This document shows, piece by piece, positions 44,307-53,097 of a DNA stretch of 64,000 nt (the first letter of the stretch is position 1; each line of letters opens with the position of its first letter). Where the stretch lies: the NCBI RefSeq assembly GCF_048159605.1, contig NZ_JBLREB010000001.1, forward strand, positions 992,001 through 1,056,000, in the 5' to 3' direction. Source of the DNA: Ectobacillus polymachus. Its GTDB lineage: Bacteria > Bacillota > Bacilli > Bacillales > Bacillaceae_G. The notes under the pieces were generated by a model. It was not told where the DNA came from. It saw nothing but the letters and a program-made list of their open reading frames with translations, and did no database searches. A program made the position numbers and the translations under genes.

Positions 44307-46592
44307 TTACAATCTCCATAATTGAATATTTTTAGGGCAGGTATTCTTATCTAATACCCCTTTAATATCCATAAAAATTCCTTGTTGATCATGTAATAGT
44401 TGGATTAAATCTTGCCATTGCTTTTCGATATATTGTCTGTGAGGAACTGCTAAAACCACAGCATCCGATTTTTGCAACTCTTCCCATGATGTCATGTGGA
44501 GATCATATTCTTTTTCAACCTCTTTTGAATCTGCGAACGGGTCATTCAGCTGTACTTCCAGCCCAAAGTGTTTAAGCTGCTGGATAAGATCCATTACCTT
44601 TGAATTTCGGATATCTGGTACGTTTTCTTTAAATGTTAATCCTAAAACGGTTACTCTTGAATCCTTAATAGGATTCCTTTTTTCAGCCATTAGTTTAATC
44701 AAGGACGTAGCAATGAATGTCGCCATATAATCGTTAATCTTTCTTCCAGCTAAAATCACGTCTGGAGAATAACCTAATTTTTCAGCTTTATACGTAAGAT
44801 AATATGGGTCTACTCCGATGCAGTGACCTCCCACCAACCCAGGTTTAAATGGCATAAAATTCCATTTTGTGTTAGCCGCTGAAAGAACTTCATTTGTATC
44901 TATTTTTAATCGATTACAAATAAGGGCTAATTCATTCATCAAAGCGATGTTCAAATCTCTTTGGGTATTCTCAATGACTTTAGAAGCTTCCGCTACTTTA
45001 ATAGAAGAAACTGGATAAACTTTGGCATCAATCACACTGCTGTACATCTCAGCCATTCTGTTTAGCGTCTTTTCATCTTGACCCGCTACGACTTTTACAA
45101 TGTTTTTAAAGGTATGATTTTTATCTCCCGGATTGATCCGTTCAGGAGAATAACCGATTGTAAAATCCTTACCTGCTTTTAAATGAGAATTGCTTTCGAG
45201 AAGAGGCAAACAAACCTCTTCTGTTGCCCCTGGATAGACCGTTGATTCATAAACAACAATACTTCCGGTTGAAAGATTTCGTCCTACGGTTTCTGACGCC
45301 TTTATCAGTGGAGTAAGATCTGGATTTTTTTTGCTGTCAATTGGTGTTGGTACTGTAACAATAATAAAATCACATTCACTGAGTTTTTTTTCATTTGTGG
45401 TAAATTCAATATAAGAAGTTTGTAGCTCATTAGACGAAACTTCGCCGGTACGATCAATATGCATTTTTAACTCTTCTATTCTTTTTGAATTAATATCAAA
45501 TCCTACAACAGGAAATATTTTTCCAAAGGCTAGTGCAACTGGCAGCCCAACGTAACCGAGTCCGACCACACCTACTTTTCGCTTGTTAGTTGAAATTTTA
45601 TAATAAGACTTATACCACTGTACAAATTGTTCAATACCTCTATCAATTGGGGTATTTGGTCTAAATCCTACGTCCTGCATTAAATCGTCAATATTCGCAT
45701 ATGTCTCCGGTACATCTCCAGCCTGAATGGGTAAATAGTTCTTTTTCGCTTTCCTTCCCAGTTTGTCTTCAAGTACTGAAATAAACTTCATTAATTCTAC
45801 AGGCTGATTATTTCCGATATTGTACAATTTATAAGGAACTACCGGTTCTCCAAGGGACGTTTTTGCACCATCTTTTTTGATGAGACGATAAATCCCTTCT
45901 ATTATGTCATCAATATAAGTAAAATCACGTTTCATTTCACCATGGTTGTAGACATCGATTTCCAGGCCCTCTAGAATCGATTTCGTAAATTTAAAAAGGG
46001 CCATATCGGGTCGTCCCCATGGTCCATACACAGTAAAAAACCGTAACCCTGTCGTCTTTAAGTTATATAAATGACTGTACGTGTGAGCCATTAATTCATT
46101 TGCTTTTTTTGTTGCTGCATACAAACTAATGGGGTTATCTACACGATCTTGGACGGAGAAAGGCATTTTCGTGTTGGATCCGTAAACAGAACTAGAAGAG
46201 GCATAAATGAGATGCTCAACATGATGATGTCGACAGGCTTCTAAAATATTCATAAAACCGACTATATTGGAAGAAATGTAAGCTTCAGGTTTTTCTAAAC
46301 TATAGCGAACACCCGCCTGTGCAGCTAGGTGAACAACGATGGGCATCGAGTGTTCTGAAAAAATCTTTTTGATAGCTTTATCGTCTTCTAACGAAGCTTC
46401 AATAAAAGTAAAATTTTCATTCTCTTTTAATATGGATAACCTTTCATGTTTTAAAGAAACATCATAATAATCATTAAGATTATCCAAACCAATTACTAGA
46501 TCACCTTCCTTTAATAATCGATTGGCAAGATGAAAGCCTATAAAACCTGCGCATCCTGTCACTAGTATTTTATTTGAACTAGACGTAGACAT
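44307..46592 (-). CDS. Fused UDP-sugar 4-epimerase and nucleotide-sugar 6-dehydrogenase
   Basis: A 761-residue two-domain protein. Residues 1-333: extended SDR epimerase with VTGCAGFIGFHLANRLL, LDNLNDYYDVSLK (CapI/UDP-glucuronate epimerase type), SSSSVYG and YAATKKANE. Residues 340-761: UDP-glucose/UDP-HexNAc dehydrogenase with VGVVGLGYVGLPVALAFG, VPTPID, ESTVYPGATEE and the catalytic Cys in GGHCIGVDPYYLT. The usual separate TviB/WbpO-like and epimerase proteins are here one chain, so a UDP-HexA or UDP-HexNAcA product and its C4 epimer are likely. ATG 46592 lies 9 nt behind AAAGGA. First gene of the leftward cluster. Confidence 0.88.
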   Translation of the reverse strand: MSTSSSNKILVTGCAGFIGFHLANRLLKEGDLVIGLDNLNDYYDVSLKHERLSILKENENFTFIEASLEDDKAIKKIFSEHSMPIVVHLAAQAGVRYSLEKPEAYISSNIVGFMNILEACRHHHVEHLIYASSSSVYGSNTKMPFSVQDRVDNPISLYAATKKANELMAHTYSHLYNLKTTGLRFFTVYGPWGRPDMALFKFTKSILEGLEIDVYNHGEMKRDFTYIDDIIEGIYRLIKKDGAKTSLGEPVVPYKLYNIGNNQPVELMKFISVLEDKLGRKAKKNYLPIQAGDVPETYANIDDLMQDVGFRPNTPIDRGIEQFVQWYKSYYKISTNKRKVGVVGLGYVGLPVALAFGKIFPVVGFDINSKRIEELKMHIDRTGEVSSNELQTSYIEFTTNEKKLSECDFIIVTVPTPIDSKKNPDLTPLIKASETVGRNLSTGSIVVYESTVYPGATEEVCLPLLESNSHLKAGKDFTIGYSPERINPGDKNHTFKNIVKVVAGQDEKTLNRMAEMYSSVIDAKVYPVSSIKVAEASKVIENTQRDLNIALMNELALICNRLKIDTNEVLSAANTKWNFMPFKPGLVGGHCIGVDPYYLTYKAEKLGYSPDVILAGRKINDYMATFIATSLIKLMAEKRNPIKDSRVTVLGLTFKENVPDIRNSKVMDLIQQLKHFGLEVQLNDPFADSKEVEKEYDLHMTSWEELQKSDAVVLAVPHRQYIEKQWQDLIQLLHDQQGIFMDIKGVLDKNTCPKNIQLWRL

Positions 46593-46868
46593 AGGCAAAA
46601 ATCCTTTCTAATGGTGTTAAGATAATACTTTATATATGAGTAAGTTTTTGAATGGGTTCCATTAGAGGATAAAAATAGGTATGTAAACACCTATTGAAAA
46701 GAGGCTATAACCTCGCTCTGGCAGTCAATTTAATTTCTTTTTTTCACATCCGTCTTTTAAATATTCAAATTTCTTCATTGGATATCATAAACGTCAAACC
46801 AACATATAAATTCGACATAATGGCAATCTTATTCCTTAAAAACTTCATTACATCCTTTATATAAAAAG
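46593..46868. other. Leader/promoter region of the leftward polysaccharide cluster
   Basis: About 275 bp without a gene. It should carry the promoter of the long leftward transcript. A minus-strand TTGACT near 46733 and a small palindrome GAGGCTATAACCTC (46702-46715) are visible, but no well-spaced -10 element can be assigned. I see no riboswitch or regulator gene. Confidence 0.3.
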
Positions 46869-46920
46869 ATGGAGCAGATTCAAAAGGGAAATGGTTTTCT
46901 CCCTTTTGAATCTGCTCCAT
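46869..46920 (-). terminator. 21-bp perfect inverted repeat, terminator of a small gene
   Basis: Arms 46869-46889 and 46900-46920 are exact complements (ATGGAGCAGATTCAAAAGGG and so on) around a 10-nt loop. T-rich tracts follow on both strands (TTTTTATAT leftward, TGTTTTTCT rightward). It sits downstream of the 35-residue gene at 46985-47092 and would also insulate the divergent operons. Confidence 0.75.
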
Positions 46921-46984
46921 TGTTTTTCTATGTCTTGCAAATACTCAATTTTGGAATGATTGAAGACCCCACTACAATCACAAA

Positions 46985-47092
46985 TTACAGTACTGCCAGA
47001 AACAAGAATGATCCTGTTCCCAAAAAACCAATCCATTCAAAATAGTTACTCTCCTTTGGTTTTACTACCCATTTTCTATAAAAATGTGCCAT
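46985..47092 (-). CDS. Small single-helix membrane protein (35 residues)
   Basis: ATG 47090-47092 lies 8 nt behind AAAGGA and opens a 35-codon frame starting MAHFYRKWVVKPKESNYFEW and ending with a hydrophobic stretch IGFLGTGSFLFLAVL, then TAA. The charged N-terminus with a C-terminal helix predicts a small tail-anchored membrane peptide. It is followed by a very strong terminator, which supports a real transcription unit inside the divergent region of the polysaccharide locus. No family is recognised. Confidence 0.55.
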   Translation of the reverse strand: MAHFYRKWVVKPKESNYFEWIGFLGTGSFLFLAVL

Positions 47093-47192
47093 CTATCTTA
47101 TCCTTTACATAACAATATATTAGATTTTCAAAAAGAAAATTAGGTCATAGTCCAATCGTTAATTATCATAATAAGTTAGTGGAGGAATAAAA

Positions 47193-49064
47193 TTGAATAC
47201 TCGCAATGATAAAGTCAAGTTACTAATTATAGATACATTCATTATCCTAGTTTCCGTCATTTTTAGCTTCCTGATTATCTTTAACGGTGTTGTTCCGAAA
47301 GTTTATTTTCCTGGGATTCTTTTTGTATTTTTATGTCTTTGGCTGGTCCATCTTATTGTCTTCTATTCTTTTAAAATCTACCAACGGATATGGATTTACA
47401 GCGGTCCAAGTGATTTTATTTCAATTATTAAAGCTACATTAACCGCCAATGCAGCTGCAGGGTGCTTACTTCTGTTACTTTCCCATTATGAGTTAATTGC
47501 TACCCTGCCTCTTTCAGTCTTCGTAATGAACTGGATGTGTATATCAATGGCCACGGTTGGCATTCGCTTTCTTCAAAGATTTCGCCGTGATCTTAATCTA
47601 AGCCTCCCTCCCTCTCATATACGAGTTTTGATTATTGGAGCTGGTAATACAGGGAGCTTCGTTGTAAAGTTGATTCGCAATTCACCTAACACTCCGATGA
47701 ATCCGGTAGCTTTTATCGACGATGACCATTCTAAACTCCATAAAAAACTCTTTGACCTTCCGATTATCGGAACAAGAGAAGATATACCAAGAATTGTAAA
47801 AGAAATGAACATCCAAATGATTATTATTGCTATGCCTTCTGCCCCCAAGAAAGAAATTTCTGAAATTATTAAGATATGTAAAGAAACAAAAACAAAAATT
47901 AAACTTTTCCCACACTTTAGTGAAATTCTTCAAGGTGAAATTTCATTAAATATGATCCGAGATGTAAAGGTAGAAGATTTGTTAGGTAGAGAGCCAATAG
48001 AGATTGATTTGAATGAAGTGGCCAGCTTTCTATCAAATAAAACCATTCTTATCACAGGTGCAGGAGGTTCTATTGGAAGCGAACTTTGCAGACAAATCGC
48101 CAAATTAAGCCCTGAAAAAATGCTTCTAATTGGTGCCGGCGAAAATAGCGTTTTTAACATTACAACTGAACTGAAACAAAAATACCCGTCCATACAGTGT
48201 TATAGCCTTATTGCTAACATTCAAGACAAAGTGAGAATTGAAAATATTTTTGCAACCTATAAACCGAACATCGTATTTCATGCTGCTGCATATAAACATG
48301 TACCTTTAATGGAAAGTAACCCAGTAGAAGCTGTCAAAAACAATGTGTTTGGTACAAGGAATGTTGCTGAAAGTGCTCATCGTCATCAAGTTGAACGGTT
48401 TGTCCTTATTTCAACCGATAAAGCAGTCAATCCTTCAAGCATAATGGGTACCACGAAAAAAATGGCGGAAATATTGATTCAACAAATGAACGAAATAAGT
48501 GAAACGAAGTTCACTGCTGTGAGGTTTGGTAATGTACTAGGCAGCAGAGGTAGTGTTATTCCATTGTTTAAGAAGCAAATTGCAGAAGGCGGTCCGGTAA
48601 CTGTCACTCATCCTGAAATGATTCGCTATTTTATGACGATACCTGAAGCGGTACAGCTTGTAATACAAGGAGCTGCCATGTCAAGTGGCGGAGAAATTTA
48701 TGTCCTTAATATGGGGAAACCCGTTAATATTACTAAACTCGCAAACGATTTGATTCGCTTGTCCGGCTTTGAACCCGGTAAAGATATTAAAATTATATAT
48801 ACAGGCACGCGTCCAGGTGAAAAACTAAGAGAAGAATTGTTCACCTCAGAAGAAAGCCGGTCAACCACAAAACACAACCTTATCTACATTGCTAAACAAG
48901 TTTCGTATCCTTCTGAAAAATTTTTCTCGATGCTAAGTCAAATCCAACAACTTATCCTTAATGAATCTATTACGGAATCCCCAAAAGAATTAAAGTCTCT
49001 TTTAGCGGAAATTGTCTCATTCTACTCAGACTCTACTTTAGACGAAAAACACCCGAACATATAG
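47193..49064 (+). CDS. Membrane-bound nucleotide-sugar 4,6-dehydratase (PglF/WbpM/CapD type)
   Basis: A 623-residue protein: four N-terminal membrane helices (about residues 8-110), a first Rossmann-like domain with VLIIGAGNTGSFVVKLI, and a catalytic long-SDR domain with ILITGAGGSIGSELCRQI (about 285-302), STDKAVNPSS and MGTTKKMAE, in which Met replaces the usual active-site Tyr as in PglF/WbpM. It converts UDP-GlcNAc to the 4-keto-6-deoxy sugar for bacillosamine- or FucNAc/QuiNAc-type products. The TTG start lies behind GGAGGAAT. First gene of the rightward operon. Confidence 0.88.
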   Translation: MNTRNDKVKLLIIDTFIILVSVIFSFLIIFNGVVPKVYFPGILFVFLCLWLVHLIVFYSFKIYQRIWIYSGPSDFISIIKATLTANAAAGCLLLLLSHYELIATLPLSVFVMNWMCISMATVGIRFLQRFRRDLNLSLPPSHIRVLIIGAGNTGSFVVKLIRNSPNTPMNPVAFIDDDHSKLHKKLFDLPIIGTREDIPRIVKEMNIQMIIIAMPSAPKKEISEIIKICKETKTKIKLFPHFSEILQGEISLNMIRDVKVEDLLGREPIEIDLNEVASFLSNKTILITGAGGSIGSELCRQIAKLSPEKMLLIGAGENSVFNITTELKQKYPSIQCYSLIANIQDKVRIENIFATYKPNIVFHAAAYKHVPLMESNPVEAVKNNVFGTRNVAESAHRHQVERFVLISTDKAVNPSSIMGTTKKMAEILIQQMNEISETKFTAVRFGNVLGSRGSVIPLFKKQIAEGGPVTVTHPEMIRYFMTIPEAVQLVIQGAAMSSGGEIYVLNMGKPVNITKLANDLIRLSGFEPGKDIKIIYTGTRPGEKLREELFTSEESRSTTKHNLIYIAKQVSYPSEKFFSMLSQIQQLILNESITESPKELKSLLAEIVSFYSDSTLDEKHPNI

Positions 49065-49255
49065 CCAGTTTCATGCATATAACAATTACAGGTTAGGAAG
49101 ATCAATTTATATGTATTTTGTTACTATGCCTATCCATGTATTTTGGAAATCTTATTGTTTTCTTATTTCTAGATAAATTACAGTAGTTTATTTAACTGGT
49201 GATAGTTGTATTTAGCCAAACGAATACAATAAATCAATAAGAGTCGGTGGTTAGA

Positions 49256-50641
49256 ATGAAACGATTATTTGATTTTATATTTTCCCTTTTCTTATTTGTG
49301 TTGGCTCTTCCCCTTTTCTTTTTTCTTACGATATTAATCATGTTAACTATGGGTACACCTGTTTTTTTAAAACAAACCCGTATTGGAAGGCATCAAAAGC
49401 CATTTCAGATCATTAAATTTCGTACTATGAAAATCAGACGTGATAAGAACGGTAATCGTTTGTCTATGCAAGAAACGAAAGTTGGAAAGTTTTTAAGAAA
49501 ACTACACTTGGATGAATTACCTCAATTGGTTAATGTTTTAAAAGGCGATTTAAGTTTTGTAGGACCTAAGCCCTTATCAGCAAAATATTTGCCGTTTTAC
49601 ACCAAATATGAAGAAAAACGATTTTTAGTAAGACCAGGTATTACCGGATTGTCCCAAATATCTAAGTGGAAACTACTAAGTTGGGATAAACGGCTTAGAT
49701 TGGATATTCAATATGTTAATAAACGGTCTGTTTGGCTAGATATCAAAATTCTACTTAAAACATTTGTTCAAGCGTTCAAACTGGATAGAATAAATGATAC
49801 GCAAGAGGAATTAACGATAGATTTAGATGAAGAGAGAAGAGCAATTACGATTGATCCGGCTTCTTTCACCAAAATAAGACCATTAACGGCTTCAGATAGT
49901 GATCAGGTCATCTTACTGATTGAAAATGGTCTTCCTGCTCCTATTTTTCAATGTACAATCTATAGCTGTCGAGGCTACCAATCCTATTTAGAAGCGTTAT
50001 TAACAATATCCCAGTTCTCCCCAGAACAAACAATGGTTCATTTCATTGGGGCATACAAACGAGATGAATTGGTCGGTTTTTCAGAGTGGAGAATCGAGGG
50101 AAGTAATCTCCATTTAACCAATCTTTTTGTTAAACCGGAAATGAGAGGTTCTGGTGTCGGTTCAAAATTAGTGCAAACAGGTGTAGAAATGACTTGTGAG
50201 CTAGGTTTAAGATCAATTACACTTGATGTTTTTGAGTCTAACAAAGGTGCGATATCTTGGTATAAACGCTTAAGATTTAAAGAAGTGACAACAACTTATT
50301 GGTATGTTGGTACGAATCCTGTTTCATCTATCCAAACAGACCTTTCCTATAAAATCATAAACTATGCTACAACTAAAGCATCACATCTAAAATACGATTT
50401 TTCAACTTTAGTAATCAAAACGCAGCACCAACTATATACTGTAGGCCTACTGAATAAAACATTCTTCAAGATCACCAATCAGTCCGCTCTCGATGATATC
50501 GCCTTATTACAAGCACTTTTCTCTCTTGACCCAGTTCGTTCCATTTTGGTTTTGAGTCCTGGTCCATTAGGTGAAGAGTTCCCAAATTTAAAATTGCTAA
50601 ATAAATCCATTCGCCTAAACTATCATGTATCAAGCAAGTAG
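49256..50641 (+). CDS. Phosphoglycosyl transferase (PglC-type) fused to a GNAT acetyltransferase
   Basis: A 461-residue protein in two parts. Residues 1-185: PglC-like initiating transferase with an N-terminal reentrant helix, FLKQTRIGRHQKPFQIIKFR, the catalytic LDELPQLVNVLKGDLSFVGP and RPGITGLSQISKW. Residues about 200-355: GNAT fold with IRPLTASDSDQVILLI and the acetyl-CoA loop VKPEMRGSGVGSKLVQTGVE; about 100 further residues follow. The acetyltransferase may acetylate the 4-amino sugar just before it is loaded on the lipid. ATG 49256 is the likely start; GTG 49247 is in frame. Confidence 0.85.
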   Translation: MKRLFDFIFSLFLFVLALPLFFFLTILIMLTMGTPVFLKQTRIGRHQKPFQIIKFRTMKIRRDKNGNRLSMQETKVGKFLRKLHLDELPQLVNVLKGDLSFVGPKPLSAKYLPFYTKYEEKRFLVRPGITGLSQISKWKLLSWDKRLRLDIQYVNKRSVWLDIKILLKTFVQAFKLDRINDTQEELTIDLDEERRAITIDPASFTKIRPLTASDSDQVILLIENGLPAPIFQCTIYSCRGYQSYLEALLTISQFSPEQTMVHFIGAYKRDELVGFSEWRIEGSNLHLTNLFVKPEMRGSGVGSKLVQTGVEMTCELGLRSITLDVFESNKGAISWYKRLRFKEVTTTYWYVGTNPVSSIQTDLSYKIINYATTKASHLKYDFSTLVIKTQHQLYTVGLLNKTFFKITNQSALDDIALLQALFSLDPVRSILVLSPGPLGEEFPNLKLLNKSIRLNYHVSSK

Positions 50642-50762
50642 GTAGTCTCCATCTATAAAAATAAGCACGAACTAAAGAATAAGACCTATGTTAACTTACA
50701 CAAACAATTGTTTAAAAGAATATGAATATAGCAACCTTTCACATTCTAATGAGGTGAGATTT

Positions 50763-51812
50763 TTGAATGACTACAGAAAAATATTGGTTTCACCATCTAC
50801 AACTATAAAAGAAACCCTACAAATCATTGATAAAGGTGCCCTGCAAATCGCCCTTGTTGTTGATGAACAGAATAAATTACTAGGAACTGTTACAGATGGA
50901 GACGTGAGAAGAGGTATTTTAAAGGGCATTTCTTTGGATCAGTCTATTTTACTTATTATGAATCCCAATCCTGTAACCGTTTCGCCTACGATTGATACGA
51001 ATCAATTACTAGCCTTATTAAAAGTAAAGAAGCTGCAGCAACTTCCAATTGTAGATCAGAACGGCTGTGTAATTGGTTTAAAACATTATAATTCGATTAT
51101 TCAAGCTCCTACTAGAGATAATATCGCCGTTATTATGGCAGGGGGACTTGGAACACGTCTAAGACCCTTAACAAATGATTGCCCTAAACCATTATTAAAA
51201 ATCGGAAACAAGCCCATTCTTGAAACCATTATAGAAAGCTTAATTGAACATGGGTTTACTCGTTTTTACCTTTCCGTTAATTATAAGGCTGAACTCATTC
51301 AAGATTATTTTAAAGATGGTTCGAACTGGGGAGTAGATATCCAATATATCCATGAAGATAAAAAGATGGGAACCGCGGGTTCTTTAGGGTTACTTCCAGA
51401 AAAGCCAGATAAACCTTTTCTTGTGATGAATGGGGATATTCTAACAAAAGTAAATTATCAGTATTTACTTGATTACCATGAAAACCTTAAAGGAATGGCA
51501 ACAATATGTGTAAGAGAATATGATATTCAAGTGCCTTATGGAGTGGTAAATGTTGATAAGCAGCGTCTGCTATCAATAGAGGAAAAACCAGTATATCAAT
51601 TTTTTGTTAGTGCAGGAATTTATATTTTAGAACCGGAAGTATTAGAATTTGTACCTGAGAACAGTTATTTTGATATGCCGGATTTATTCAGAAAATTAAT
51701 CATTCAAAAAAAAGACACCTCCATCTTTCCACTTAGAGAATACTGGCTAGATATTGGAAGAATGGATGATCTCAAGCGAGCCCAAGGAGAATTTTATCAA
51801 GAATTCACTTAG
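50763..51812 (+). CDS. CBS-domain sugar-1-phosphate nucleotidyltransferase (PtmE-like)
   Basis: A 349-residue protein. Two CBS domains (about residues 1-115; VTDGDVRRGILKG, then LQQLPIVDQNGCVIG) precede a nucleotidyltransferase domain with IAVIMAGGLGTRLRPL and CPKPLLKIGNKPI (about 122-155), and FLVMNGDILTK with the metal Asp. PtmE of Campylobacter has this architecture and makes GDP-GlcN for legionaminic acid. The start is TTG 50763, 5 nt behind GAGGTGA; the earlier in-frame ATG at 50688 is not preceded by a box. Followed closely by the LegB-like gene, as in legionaminic-acid operons. Confidence 0.82.
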   Translation: MNDYRKILVSPSTTIKETLQIIDKGALQIALVVDEQNKLLGTVTDGDVRRGILKGISLDQSILLIMNPNPVTVSPTIDTNQLLALLKVKKLQQLPIVDQNGCVIGLKHYNSIIQAPTRDNIAVIMAGGLGTRLRPLTNDCPKPLLKIGNKPILETIIESLIEHGFTRFYLSVNYKAELIQDYFKDGSNWGVDIQYIHEDKKMGTAGSLGLLPEKPDKPFLVMNGDILTKVNYQYLLDYHENLKGMATICVREYDIQVPYGVVNVDKQRLLSIEEKPVYQFFVSAGIYILEPEVLEFVPENSYFDMPDLFRKLIIQKKDTSIFPLREYWLDIGRMDDLKRAQGEFYQEFT

Positions 51813-51886
51813 TTCCATGGACAGAAATATTCGGCTTTTTGTGCTGCAAAACATATTCTTATGATAAAAAAGGGAGGGAATAGAAT

Positions 51887-52897
51887 TTGGAACTGCAGAA
51901 TAAAAAAATACTTGTTACTGGTGCGGATGGATTTATCGGTTCCCATCTAACCGAAGAGTTAGTTAGAAGAGGATTAGATGTTCGTGCTTTTGTCTATTAT
52001 AATTCGTTTAACTCTTGGGGATGGCTTGATCATTCACCAGACGATATAAAAAATGCATTAGATGTGTTTACAGGTGATATCCGAGATCCATATGGTGTAA
52101 AAACCGCCATGAAAGGTTGCGATGTTGTTTTTCATTTAGCTTCCCTGATTGCAATTCCATATTCATACCACTCTCCAGATACTTATATTGATACAAATAT
52201 AAAGGGAACCTTACATGTTCTCCAAGCTGCTAGAGAACTAGAAGTTGAAAAGGTTGTCCACACCTCTACAAGTGAAGTATATGGAACAGCAATGTTTGTT
52301 CCTATTACAGAAGACCATCCTCTTCAAGGGCAGTCTCCTTATTCTGCTTCAAAAATTGGAGCAGACCAAGTTGCAATATCCTTTTATAAATCCTTTAATA
52401 CCCCTGTCTCCATTATTCGCCCTTTTAATACTTACGGACCTAGACAATCAGCCAGAGCTGTTATTCCTACCATTATTACGCAAATTGCTAACGGTAAAAC
52501 AAAAATTAAACTAGGAGCTCTGCTCCCTACACGTGATTTTAATTATATTAAAGACACTGTACAAGGTTTTATAGCTGTAGCCAAGGCAGATAAATCAATT
52601 GGAGAAGTAATAAATATAGGAAGTAATTATGAAATTTCAATAGGCGAGACGGCTAATCTTATTGCAGAAGTTATGGGAAAAAATATTGAAATTGAAACAG
52701 AGAACGTCAGATTACGACCTAAAAAAAGTGAAGTTGAACGCCTCTGGGCTGATAATTCTAAAGCTAAGAGACTGCTAGAGTGGGAACCTGCTTACGGAAA
52801 CCGTAATGGATTTAAAAAAGGATTAGGTGAGACAATTGAATGGTTTACAAACACTGAAAATTTAAAACATTATAAGGCGGATATATATAACCAATAA
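51887..52897 (+). CDS. legB: LegB-like nucleotide-sugar 4,6-dehydratase
   Basis: A 336-residue extended SDR with VTGADGFIGSHLTEELVRRG (about residues 10-29), FHLASLIAIPYSYHSP, TSTSEVYG, PYSASKIGADQ (YxxxK) and NTYGPRQSARAVIPTII, the pattern of LegB, a GDP-GlcNAc 4,6-dehydratase in legionaminic-acid synthesis. The TTG start lies behind GGGAGG. It directly follows the PtmE-like gene and ends the rightward operon. The next enzyme of the usual order (LegC aminotransferase) is not here, so the aminotransferase at 38580-39728 may serve instead. Confidence 0.85.
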   Translation: MELQNKKILVTGADGFIGSHLTEELVRRGLDVRAFVYYNSFNSWGWLDHSPDDIKNALDVFTGDIRDPYGVKTAMKGCDVVFHLASLIAIPYSYHSPDTYIDTNIKGTLHVLQAARELEVEKVVHTSTSEVYGTAMFVPITEDHPLQGQSPYSASKIGADQVAISFYKSFNTPVSIIRPFNTYGPRQSARAVIPTIITQIANGKTKIKLGALLPTRDFNYIKDTVQGFIAVAKADKSIGEVINIGSNYEISIGETANLIAEVMGKNIEIETENVRLRPKKSEVERLWADNSKAKRLLEWEPAYGNRNGFKKGLGETIEWFTNTENLKHYKADIYNQ

Positions 52898-52962
52898 AAG
52901 GTTTATCTCATTCTATCGATTTTAAAAAATGGTAAGCATCAAATAATTCCTGCCTTTTCATG

Positions 52963-52996
52963 AACTGCACAAACAACGTTTGATGCAGTTTTTTTA
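52963..52996 (+). terminator. Terminator of the rightward operon
   Basis: AACTGCACAAAC AAC GTTTG A TGCAGTT (one bulge) followed by TTTTTTTATATT. Confidence 0.85.
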
Positions 52997-53015
52997 TATT
53001 GTCAGTTTCTTGTCA

Positions 53016-53054
53016 TAGAAAAACGATCTATCGCCTTGATAAATCGTTTTTCTA
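53016..53054. terminator. Terminator of the thioredoxin-like gene
   Basis: TAGAAAAACGAT / ATCGTTTTTCTA, 12 bp, T-rich on both strands, between convergent genes. Confidence 0.8.
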
Positions 53055-53097
53055 TTTCAACTGCTATTTGTTTCAATTCTTGGTTATTATCCAATTA

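Noticed and set aside
46869..46920. Large hairpin as an attenuator or riboswitch of the leftward polysaccharide operon
   Set aside because: It lies 277 bp upstream of the operon's first start and just after a small gene, with T-tails on both strands; a terminator explains it.
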